Assembly (NCBI RefSeq): GCF_011761495.1
Contig: NZ_JAASRU010000004.1
Coordinates: 124,001-188,000 of the forward strand
Direction of reading: 5' to 3'
DNA: 64,000 bases
Origin: Alkalibacillus almallahensis
Lineage (GTDB): Bacteria; Bacillota; Bacilli; Bacillales; Alkalibacillaceae
Under the pieces are notes generated by a model that searched no databases, was not told the DNA's origin, and was given only the letters and a program-made list of their open reading frames with translations. Shown here piece after piece: positions 25,840-33,547 of this stretch (its first letter is position 1; every line of letters begins with the position of its first letter). Made by a program: the position numbers and the translations under genes.

Positions 25840-26355
25840 TTAAACTTCACTCATATACTTTTGATATTGACTATGACCATCCGTTAAACCAACCGATTCG
25901 AAATGATGGTCCTTATAATAGTCATTTAGTTTCGTATTGTCCGCAACACAATCTAGTCTTAGATACGTTTTATCAGTTGTATTATTTTCGATCCATGCCA
26001 AGATTTCTTTTCCAAGTCCGTTATTCATGTAGGATGGAATAATCGCAAGCCTATGTAAATAAAGGGAACTAGTGTCAACATCGTCTCCCCAAATATGTAC
26101 ATCCCATTCACTCTGTTCAGATAAGAGTGTAAAAGTCGCTACTATTTGTTCATTCCGCTCCACTACATAAGTTTCGTTGTTAGCTATAGCTTCTTTGATT
26201 TCTTCATCATCACCACCTGCTAACAAAAAGCCCCATTGGTCGATTTCATTATTTTGCAGCCAAAGAGCGACTACCTTTAATAATTTAATAACCTCATCAC
26301 AATCCTGATTTGTCGCCTTCCTGACATCAAAACCTTCAATTTGATCTAAATACAT
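25840..26355 (-). CDS. GNAT family N-acetyltransferase
   Basis: 171 residues. GNAT motif A is LAIIPSYMNNGLGKEILAW (acetyl-CoA loop near SYMNNGLG), with motif B VADNTKLNDYYKDHHFESVG near the C-terminus. AAGGAG lies before ATG 26355. Acetylates a small molecule or protein; acceptor unknown. Follows the methyltransferase gene by 31 bp in the same direction, so the two may be cotranscribed. Confidence 0.88.
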   Translation of the reverse strand: MYLDQIEGFDVRKATNQDCDEVIKLLKVVALWLQNNEIDQWGFLLAGGDDEEIKEAIANNETYVVERNEQIVATFTLLSEQSEWDVHIWGDDVDTSSLYLHRLAIIPSYMNNGLGKEILAWIENNTTDKTYLRLDCVADNTKLNDYYKDHHFESVGLTDGHSQYQKYMSEV

Positions 26356-26386
26356 GTTGATCTCCTTATAGATTATAAATTTTGAC

Positions 26387-27139
26387 TTATGATGATTTTG
26401 CTACTTTAATTCTATATGACATACATGCTGAAAGTGACGCTTTTGGATTAAAAGTCATCTCATCCCAATCCATGGCACCACCAGAAAACACATCAATGAC
26501 TTCTAACCCCGCCAATTCACACATCGTTTTTATTTCATCAACATGATAACAAGCTAGAACTTGAGTAAAAGATTCTTCCGGCGCCTCCGTATACCACCAT
26601 GTGTCTGTCATGTGGTTGGTATCGTGAATGTAACCATATTTCCTACAAACTTCCCCATCGGAATCTATATACATTTGTTTGCCAGCAGTTTCTCGCCAAT
26701 ATGGTGGGTTATAAATATCAATCAAACCAATGCCATCTTCAGTTAACCACTCTCGAATACGTTTCAAAAGATAGAGCTGATCAGCATCTTCACCAATACC
26801 AAACCCGTCGATATACAACACCGCATCGAAAGTTTGGGGCAACTTAATATCATAAAAGCTTCCACATAACGACGTCACATTCGGATGACTATTTTCTTTC
26901 GCAAACTCAACTAATTCAGGAACCAACTCCACTGTCATAACATCTTTATTAAATTCAGCAAGTCCCCGAGCAAGGTTCCCGTTACCCGATCCAATTTCTA
27001 AAACCGTAAAAAATTCTTTTCCTGTTTGATCAACAATCTCTTTTGCTGCTTGTTCATCGTATTCGCTATACGTCTGCAAATGCTTCATCATATGAAACTG
27101 ATTTTTGTAAAACGGTTTGACCCAATTATCTTGTTTCAT
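26387..27139 (-). CDS. Class I SAM-dependent methyltransferase
   Basis: 250 residues. SAM-binding motif I is VLEIGSGNGNLARGL, motif II acidic residue in MTVELVPELV, and DAVLYIDGFGIGED matches motif IV. The N-terminal YKNQFHMMKHLQTYSEYDEQ is a cap often seen in small-molecule methyltransferases of this type. GGAGG lies 7 nt before the second of two adjacent ATG codons (27139). Substrate unknown. Probably cotranscribed with the GNAT gene. Confidence 0.85.
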   Translation of the reverse strand: MKQDNWVKPFYKNQFHMMKHLQTYSEYDEQAAKEIVDQTGKEFFTVLEIGSGNGNLARGLAEFNKDVMTVELVPELVEFAKENSHPNVTSLCGSFYDIKLPQTFDAVLYIDGFGIGEDADQLYLLKRIREWLTEDGIGLIDIYNPPYWRETAGKQMYIDSDGEVCRKYGYIHDTNHMTDTWWYTEAPEESFTQVLACYHVDEIKTMCELAGLEVIDVFSGGAMDWDEMTFNPKASLSACMSYRIKVAKSS

Positions 27140-27228
27140 CATTCAACCTCCTGTTATATTTATAGTTTTATAACAGGATAGATTTAAAATTTAGAATCCC
27201 CACAACCATGCACTCCTTTTTAACTCAA

Positions 27229-27864
27229 TCATTCTTGAGGCGGCAAAGAATAAGTAACTTCCCCCACTTCATTCAAGAATTCCATCCTTGGCACATCATT
27301 CGCATCAACAACCATTCGAATCCGCGGTTGACCTTTAGAATCATGAAGCCTCACACTCACATCACCATTAGAGTCCTTACCCATAAAAGCTCGTGTTGCA
27401 TTACCTTGGAATAATTCATTAAGTTTTTGATTCTTTTCTTCTTCAGTTAAATTGGACTCTCGGATCTTTTTATCTTCTTCTATTATTTCTGTAAGCGGTT
27501 GATCCGGACGATCATAAATAGAAAAGCCGTATTGTGATTGACCTTTATGTTCCGTGAACTGCATTTGTACCACTTGATCTTGTTCATATTCATCAAATGT
27601 TAAAGAAGCACCTGCATAGAGATTTCCATCTTCGTCTTCTTCACTTCCATAAATAAGACCACCACACTCATCACCTTTTCCGTTATAAAACATGATGCCT
27701 GAAATCGGCTCGTTTTGCCTGTGACCTGGTAACACATCTTCACCATTCATCAACAAAGGCGGAATCTTTTCTTGAATAAACAACGTCATTTTAATGTCAT
27801 TGTTTTCATTCACAATATTGAGTTTTTCAACATTAATCTCATCAAATCTATTCTGATCCCCCAT
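27229..27864 (-). CDS. Conserved hypothetical protein, beta-rich and acidic
   Basis: 211 residues, no signal peptide or membrane segment. It begins with EINVEKLNIVNENNDIKMTL, a beta segment, and includes PISGIMFYNGKGDECGGLIYG and a closing block GQPRIRMVVDANDVPRMEF. This pattern of an N-terminal sheet and repeated GKDSNG/DSKGQPR turns occurs in a Bacillus family without a name known to me. AGGGTG lies 8 nt before the ATG. Soluble; function unknown. Confidence 0.7.
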   Translation of the reverse strand: MGDQNRFDEINVEKLNIVNENNDIKMTLFIQEKIPPLLMNGEDVLPGHRQNEPISGIMFYNGKGDECGGLIYGSEEDEDGNLYAGASLTFDEYEQDQVVQMQFTEHKGQSQYGFSIYDRPDQPLTEIIEEDKKIRESNLTEEEKNQKLNELFQGNATRAFMGKDSNGDVSVRLHDSKGQPRIRMVVDANDVPRMEFLNEVGEVTYSLPPQE

Positions 27865-27952
27865 CTTTAAATCACCCTAACTCATATTATAATCGTTATA
27901 CTACCACAAATGACATAATTTTTCTATTTTTCAAATATTATTCCTTAAAAAT

Positions 27953-27989
27953 AAGAGGTGCTAGGATTTCTCTTTTCCTAGCACCTCTT
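27953..27989 (-). terminator. Strong terminator overlapping a stop codon
   Basis: AAGAGGTGCTAGGA pairs perfectly with TCCTAGCACCTCTT over a 9-base loop, followed by ATTTTTAAGG on the minus strand. It overlaps the stop codon of the membrane protein gene at 27988. Confidence 0.85.
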
Positions 27990-28503
27990 ATGCGTTATCG
28001 TCAGCCATCATTCTAGATTTCTGCTTATTTTCAATTTTATTCGCAAGTCCTAGCACACTTCTTGTTACTAAAGATTTAAAAATATAGCCTAAAAAAGTGT
28101 GATACCATTTCCACCATTTTTTCCACTCGATTAGATTTGTCTTCTTAACTGCCCAGATTTCAATAAATAACATAGGAACCACAAAGTAAATCAATTTATA
28201 TACAATAGAAAAAAGCTTATCTTTTTCGGTTATTTGATTATATAATATGTCAAAAGTTGGGTACATTAAAAAATCGAATAGGATATGTGTTTTAAATACT
28301 TTTGGAAAAAATCGCACTGGATACCTTAATATTTTGTGTGAAACAAGAAAATTATCGATTATTGTATTGGTAACCGCATTAAATAAATACACTAATAGCC
28401 AATTTTTTATGGGTGGCTTTCTAAATAATAATATTAGTAAACCACCTATGGTTAAAACTGTCATAACCCTAAGAAACAATTCATCGGATTTGTCTGACTT
28501 CAC
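27988..28503 (-). CDS. CBO0543-type membrane protein (copy 1 of 3)
   Basis: 171 residues with about five hydrophobic segments. The order of features (RKPPIKNWLLVYLFNAVTN, then LRYPVRFFPKVFKTHILFD, then FVVPMLFIEIWAVKKTNLI and a Trp-rich WKKWWKWYHTF) matches the CBO0543 family of Bacillaceae. GTG start with GAGG 10 nt upstream. Function unknown. First of three related genes within 2.2 kb in the same direction. Confidence 0.75.
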   Translation of the reverse strand: MKSDKSDELFLRVMTVLTIGGLLILLFRKPPIKNWLLVYLFNAVTNTIIDNFLVSHKILRYPVRFFPKVFKTHILFDFLMYPTFDILYNQITEKDKLFSIVYKLIYFVVPMLFIEIWAVKKTNLIEWKKWWKWYHTFLGYIFKSLVTRSVLGLANKIENKQKSRMMADDNA

Positions 28504-28709
28504 AAGACATCAACCTCACTTAGCATACGGGGTGATTTATTAGGTGCTTTTTTATAAAATCACTCTCACTCTTATCTTTTCGTGCAACCTTATGATTTAT
28601 TCTTTATATTGAGCAAATAAGCGTGGGTTTAAACAAACGGCAATTTAATTTTCAAGTTAAGTTTTAAACAATTGATAATTTGTCTACGAATCCTCCTTTT
28701 TCTTATTTC

Positions 28710-29261
28710 CTAGCGGTACTTGAATTTTATTTTAGACCTACATCCCGCTAGCTGCATTTTTAAATTGTTTTTGACCGGAACTTTAAACATAAGAAGAAAA
28801 AAGATGGTGGAAACTATGGAGATCATCCAAGTAAGTAGTGGCTTCTTAACCATGAGCATACTGTAAATGTACATTTTTGTGTAAATAAGAATCGACCAGT
28901 ACAAGTTCCACCCATTATAGAAAGAAATCAATTTTAATTTTTGCCCGATAAACTCAACAAACATAGAAACAATAATCCACTTACATATATACACTATTTG
29001 TTTTGATAAAGATTTAGGAACATTTGATAAGTACAAAAGAATTAGAAGCGGAACTACGACTAAGATGTGCAAAATCCTCACTGCCCTAGCGCTTAATGTT
29101 TTACATTTTAATTCCCACATAGGAAAATCTCGACATAAAACGTAATAAAGACAATTGAACACACTGACATAGATCAAGACATGATAATACTTCGGGAGGT
29201 TTCGCCACGTCTTTTTTCGTATGTTTAACGCCAACAACAATAATGAGAAGATTATGTGCAT
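28710..29261 (-). CDS. CBO0543-type membrane protein (copy 2 of 3)
   Basis: About 183 residues, five or six hydrophobic segments. Family-like features: KYYHVLIYVSVFNCLYYVLC, EFIGQKLKLISFYNGWNLYW and MLMVKKPLLTWM. AAGG lies 7 nt before ATG 29261, so the upstream nine codons are not used. Diverged from its neighbours at the sequence level but the same length and topology. Function unknown. Confidence 0.7.
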   Translation of the reverse strand: MHIIFSLLLLALNIRKKTWRNLPKYYHVLIYVSVFNCLYYVLCRDFPMWELKCKTLSARAVRILHILVVVPLLILLYLSNVPKSLSKQIVYICKWIIVSMFVEFIGQKLKLISFYNGWNLYWSILIYTKMYIYSMLMVKKPLLTWMISIVSTIFFLLMFKVPVKNNLKMQLAGCRSKIKFKYR

Positions 29262-29434
29262 TGTTGCGCCTTCTTTCTTTTTTAGCATTTTCCCTTATAC
29301 TTTTTCATTTACATCTATTATATGTATGAAGAACTTAATTGGAAGAATGTAAAAATAATGAAGTAAATCTAATTGAACATCTATATTAAAGCCAGTCGGT
29401 TCTATAATCCTAATTAAAATGCGATAAAATATAA

Positions 29435-29466
29435 AACAGGCTACCGAAATATTTCGGCAGCCTGTT
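29435..29466 (-). terminator. Terminator of CBO0543 copy 3
   Basis: AACAGGCTACCGAAAT pairs with ATTTCGGCAGCCTGTT (one mismatch), followed by TTTATATTTTATC on the minus strand. Confidence 0.8.
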
Positions 29467-29639
29467 ATATTCTCATCTAAATATTTTTTCAACTATAATA
29501 ATTCTCGTCTCTATAAATAAAATGAACTTCACTTCCCAAATTTAAAACTTCAATAAATTCCTTATAACTGTAATCCATACTTATGAAATTCTTTATGCTT
29601 TGCTTCTTCAACTACTGCGCCCGTTTGTTCAAGAACAAT

Positions 29640-30209
29640 TTATTTAGTTTCCTTTTCTTGTAGCCATAGAAACAGGTTTGTAATAAGTTTAGATACAATG
29701 AAAAGTGCTACTAATAATAGAAATAAATGAACATAATTTACTCCCTTAAACAGATGGAGCAAGTGGAGTTTTACCATAATTGGTTCTAATGCAAAGGCAA
29801 TTATTGCTGATAATATTACAGCGTATAGATAGATATTCTTTTTATGAATTAACGTCCATTGATATAACAACATAAAACACACTGGTATCAGTGAAGCACT
29901 AAAGGAAAACCCCGGTAAAAAGGGGGCAATTTGATAAGGATATTCCCACAAACCCAGGCTAACAGCGATAGAAGTAGCGTAAGAAAGCCATACATGATAA
30001 TTAAGTCCAAAAAAACCAAGAAGTAACATTTTATTTTTATCAATTAACATGAATAGCACGATTAGGGGTACGATTAATAATAGAATGTCTAACCAAAATT
30101 GCCATGCACCAAAGTTCGATAATGATGTCCAATACTCGTATTTAAATTGATGTACCTCTTCAGTCATAGACCTGATTTTATTCAAGTCTTTTAATTGTTC
30201 TTCCTTCAC
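29640..30209 (-). CDS. CBO0543-type membrane protein (copy 3 of 3)
   Basis: 189 residues. A soluble N-terminal 30 (LKDLNKIRSMTEEVHQFKYEYW) precedes about six membrane helices; FGAWQFWLDILLLIVPLIV, LFGLNYHVWLSYAT-type helix and EYPYQIAPFLPGFSFSASLIP are the features I associate with the CBO0543 family. GTG start with GGGAGAG 7 nt upstream. The clearest family member of the three. Function unknown. Confidence 0.8.
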   Translation of the reverse strand: MKEEQLKDLNKIRSMTEEVHQFKYEYWTSLSNFGAWQFWLDILLLIVPLIVLFMLIDKNKMLLLGFFGLNYHVWLSYATSIAVSLGLWEYPYQIAPFLPGFSFSASLIPVCFMLLYQWTLIHKKNIYLYAVILSAIIAFALEPIMVKLHLLHLFKGVNYVHLFLLLVALFIVSKLITNLFLWLQEKETK

Positions 30210-30257
30210 TTACTATCTCTCCCGACAATACATAATTATCGGGTATTTTAACCATTT

Positions 30258-30480
30258 GTTTGTTAAACTATTCTGCAGTTAGTTTAAGAACGTCCTTTAA
30301 CTCATTTTACAATAAAAACACCAATAACCTTTGGATTTCCCACATTTTATTGTTCAATTATAATCACAATTAGCCCTACAATTTAATATGAAAAAAGTAG
30401 TCCAATCAAGGGTACAAATTGCAATTTAGTACTCCAAAATTAAACTAATTATTGGATTATCCAAGTGCTTTATTTTATCG
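30258..30480. repeat. Dispersed intergenic repeat, copy C
   Basis: Blocks GCAGTTAGTTTAAGAACGTC, CTTTAACTCATTTTACAAT, TACAATTTAATATGAAAAAA, GTAGTCCAATCAAGGGTAC and TTAGTACTCCAAAATTAAAC match copy B (24494-24660) in order. The terminal hairpin is degraded here, so it is probably a remnant. Confidence 0.6.
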
Positions 30481-30516
30481 AAAAGGTACTGTCCCTAACA
30501 TGACGATACTATTGCA

Positions 30517-30693
30517 TTACGATTCTTTTTCATTTCTCTCATGACGGAGTAACTTGAAAGTGCCTACTGCAGATAAAACGACACCCATGCCTGCTACAAG
30601 ATATTGAATAAGACCGACTCCATCAAGAAAGCCTAAAGCGATCATGACTAACATAAGACCGAGCATCGTTAAAGTAAGATGAGTATTGTCCAT
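30517..30693 (-). CDS. 58-residue two-helix membrane protein
   Basis: Starts MDNTHLTLTMLGLMLVMIALG, has two hydrophobic helices and ends in a charged tail (LLRHERNEKES). GGAGGTGA lies 8 nt before ATG 30693, an excellent site. Family unknown. Length is below usual annotation cut-offs. Confidence 0.65.
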   Translation of the reverse strand: MDNTHLTLTMLGLMLVMIALGFLDGVGLIQYLVAGMGVVLSAVGTFKLLRHERNEKES

Positions 30694-30873
30694 CTAAATC
30701 ACCTCCAGTTTTAGTGTTATGTTTATCTTAACGTAACATAACACTTTTGGTAAAAAAAGGATAAATAAACATCACTGATTAATTTTCATGGTATGAAAGG
30801 CGATGTTGTGGTTGGATGTAAACGTTAAAGCCAATGAGGTGTTTAAATGAGTAATCCGTAGTAAGACAAAGTA

Positions 30874-30975
30874 TTATTTTTTCTTTTTTCTATACAGAAA
30901 AAAGGTCATTAAAATAGTAATAAGTAAAACTATAACGAGAAAAGCATTCTCAAAGAAAAATTCGAAAATCTCCAT
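30874..30975 (-). CDS. 33-residue single-helix membrane peptide
   Basis: MEIFEFFFENAFLVIVLLI begins a single membrane helix followed by a YRKKKK tail. GGAGGG lies 6 nt before ATG 30975. Small helix-plus-lysine proteins of this kind occur in Bacillus membranes; the strong ribosome binding site supports translation, but no role is known. Confidence 0.5.
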   Translation of the reverse strand: MEIFEFFFENAFLVIVLLITILMTFFLYRKKKK

Positions 30976-31147
30976 ACTCTTCCCTCCTAAATCTTTCATT
31001 TACTCTGCAAAAATATGAATATCTATTATCAACACAAGGGATTAAACGGTTGGAGCCATCGGGGAATATAAGCAAAAAACTGAAATCATCAACAGAAAGT
31101 TCTCATTCTTCTTCGACTAATACATCCATTAGTACAATATAGATGAG

Positions 31148-31537
31148 TTATCCTTCTCTTAATCCTAAATATCTAATTTCTTTATTATTGACTTTCACGA
31201 TATAGATATCACTTTTTTCTACCGTTTCGTATATGGTAGTTCCTACTTCTAATTTAGTTGCAGTGTGGTTTTCAAAATCAGCGCTACTTTCAGTCTGCTT
31301 TTTAATCTCACCAATATCGTCGCCTAAAGCTAATTCTTTCTTATTTACCCATTCAATATCCTCTGCATTACTATATACAATATCATTTAAGACAAATATA
31401 TCGGCATTTTCATTCTCTGTTAAAATTTCTTCGGGAGTTGGATTATCAATAACTGTTTTTTCTGATGTTGTTTGATTACTACAGGCAACCATTACCATTG
31501 ATAACATTAAGACCAATGAAACAATTCTTTTAAACAT
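31148..31537 (-). CDS. Small lipoprotein, unknown function
   Basis: About 129 residues. Lipobox VAC in MLSMVMVACSNQ, then an acidic domain containing TPEEILTENENADIFVLND and EDIEWVNKKELALGDDIG. The latter is similar to Bacillus lipoproteins with a small beta domain. GGGGGC upstream favours the ATG at 31537 over the one five codons earlier. Function unknown. Confidence 0.75.
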   Translation of the reverse strand: MFKRIVSLVLMLSMVMVACSNQTTSEKTVIDNPTPEEILTENENADIFVLNDIVYSNAEDIEWVNKKELALGDDIGEIKKQTESSADFENHTATKLEVGTTIYETVEKSDIYIVKVNNKEIRYLGLREG

Positions 31538-31668
31538 ATCACATGCCCCCATTTTAGAAATTAGACGTGGAACAAAAGGTTTTGTTTCAGCTTATTGAAC
31601 GCTATTGTTGAAATAGTTAAACAACATTTGATCCCACTTTTATATGAATTCACAATAAATTCGTAACA

Positions 31669-31726
31669 CAAAAACGCCTGAGAAACGCAGGACATCAACC
31701 TTCTATCCCTTATCTCTCAGACGTCT
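31669..31726 (-). terminator. Terminator of the rRNA methyltransferase gene
   Basis: ACGTCTGAGA pairs with TCTCAGGCGT (one G-U) around a long loop, followed by TTTTTGTG on the minus strand. Confidence 0.7.
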
Positions 31727-31746
31727 GTTACGACTTTATTGTTGGG

Positions 31747-33234
31747 TTACAGTTCCAACGTCAACTTAGCCACAGACTCAACATGTGCTGTTTGTGGAAA
31801 CATATCCACCGGCTGCATCTCTTCAACCTTGTAGCCGTACCTCACCAAATACTTTAAATCACGTGCTTGAGTCTCAGGGTTACAGGACACATACACGACC
31901 CGCTTCGGTTTGAGTTTAACTAAGCTGGACAAGAAGGCTTCGTCGCTTCCGCTTCTTGGTGGGTCCATAAACACTACATCTACATTCTCACCGTTTTCCG
32001 CCATCTGCACCATGATCTCTCCAGCATCCCCTTGATAGAAACGGGCATTTTTTACACCGTTACGTTTTGAATTACGAATGGCGTCACGAAACGCGTCTTT
32101 ATTAAGCTCGATGCCAATGACCTTACCAGCTTTCTGGCTTGCAACCAGACCAATCGTACCAATCCCGCAGTATGCATCCACCACGGTTTCCTCTCCAGTT
32201 AGCTCTGCCATTTCAATAGCCTTTGTATATAGCTTTTCTGTCTGGACAGGGTTAATCTGATAGAAGGAGTTCGCTGAAATTTCGAATTGCAATCCACAAA
32301 GAGTGTCTGTTATGGTTCCCTTGCCGAATAGTACCTTTTCCTGATTACCAAGCACCATGCTGTCATTTCTATTATTTACGTTTAGAATCATGGTCGTAAT
32401 TTCTGGATGAGTTTTTCTTAGTGCTTTAACAAAATTATTCTTCCCTTTAAATATAGGTGATGCAGCTACCATCACTACCATAATCTCACCACTCTGCTTA
32501 CCTACCTTTACCATTACATGCCGCAAAAAGCCCTGTTCGGTGTCTTCGTTATACGGCTGCATTTTAAAGGACTTCATCATTCCCTTGATGGTTTGAATAA
32601 TCTCATCCGCTTTCGGATCATGGATGAGGGACCAATCCATTGGTACAATCTGGTGAGTATTGGGGGCATACAGACCACTAATAATCTCCTTCTTTTTATT
32701 CAAACCAAATGACATAACGTTTTTGTTCCGGTAACCATGTGGCTTTTCCATAGTTATGATGGGCTCCGGCTTTCCAAAAGGTTTCATTAGCTCATCGATC
32801 GTTTTCTGCTTGAAACGCTTTTGTGCCTGCTCGTTCATGTGGTGTATCTGACATCCACCAGCCTCACGGTAATAGGAACTTGGAGAGTTCACACGATCTT
32901 TTGAAGGGCTTATCACCCGCTTCAGCTCCGCGTTAAAATAGCGTCCTTTTTTTGAAATGGTCACTTCAGCTGTTTCACCAGGCAACAGATTCAATACCTC
33001 AAGCTGCTCCCCTTCCCACTCAACAATGCCTTTACCTTCCATGGTCAAACCTGAGCAGGTTACCTCTGTGGTTACATTTTTCTTGCCCTGCTGGCTCTTA
33101 TCCGTAGCATTCTTGCCTTGAGATTTTATGTTTTTTCGATTTCCATGCGGTGAGGATTGTTTGTTATTCTGTTTTTCCGATTGATGTTGTTTCTTGCTAG
33201 TTTTTTTATATCCTTGATTCTTTTGTTTAGTCAT
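31747..33234 (-). CDS. 23S rRNA (uracil-5-)-methyltransferase, RlmCD/TrmA family
   Basis: 495 residues. A Lys/Gln/Asn-rich tail of about 55 residues is followed by a TRAM domain (GKGIVEWEGEQLEVLNLLPG), a middle region, and the SAM domain: VDAYCGIGTIGL, DPPRSGSDEAF, and the catalytic Cys in YVSCNPETQARD. It is of the RlmCD type, which in B. subtilis modifies two uridines of 23S rRNA. The Fe-S region reads YYREAGGCQIHH, lacking the first cysteines of CPYYxxCxGCQ, so no cluster is expected. Compare the decayed paralogue at 37230-37660, which has kept them. Monocistronic. Confidence 0.88.
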   Translation of the reverse strand: MTKQKNQGYKKTSKKQHQSEKQNNKQSSPHGNRKNIKSQGKNATDKSQQGKKNVTTEVTCSGLTMEGKGIVEWEGEQLEVLNLLPGETAEVTISKKGRYFNAELKRVISPSKDRVNSPSSYYREAGGCQIHHMNEQAQKRFKQKTIDELMKPFGKPEPIITMEKPHGYRNKNVMSFGLNKKKEIISGLYAPNTHQIVPMDWSLIHDPKADEIIQTIKGMMKSFKMQPYNEDTEQGFLRHVMVKVGKQSGEIMVVMVAASPIFKGKNNFVKALRKTHPEITTMILNVNNRNDSMVLGNQEKVLFGKGTITDTLCGLQFEISANSFYQINPVQTEKLYTKAIEMAELTGEETVVDAYCGIGTIGLVASQKAGKVIGIELNKDAFRDAIRNSKRNGVKNARFYQGDAGEIMVQMAENGENVDVVFMDPPRSGSDEAFLSSLVKLKPKRVVYVSCNPETQARDLKYLVRYGYKVEEMQPVDMFPQTAHVESVAKLTLEL

Positions 33235-33547
33235 AAGATACTACCCAACTTTTCTTCTAATATGTTTGACATTCAATTATAAACTACCCAAAGCTGACCG
33301 TAAAATGTATTAGTGTAAAAGCGGTGGATAGGTTTTTCCAGTTATCTACCTTTTAAGAAATAGGACAACATTTCTTTTATCATTTACATTAAATAACATA
33401 GTTCTTCAAGTTAGTATAACACTTCAATACATCCCACCCTTAATAATAAGGCTTACCTAACTATATAGAGTTAACTAGAAATCAAAACAAAAAGAGGAAT
33501 TCACGGATCCTAAAACGAAACTAATATGTAGAAGAAAGGAGAATTTT

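Noticed and set aside
29295-29492. 65-codon minus-strand frame
   Set aside because: It overlaps the CBO0543 copy 3 terminator hairpin and lacks a ribosome binding site.
33235-33547. Hairpin near 33330 (GGTGGATA/TATCTACC) as terminator
   Set aside because: It is short, has only TTTT after it, and no plus-strand gene lies upstream.
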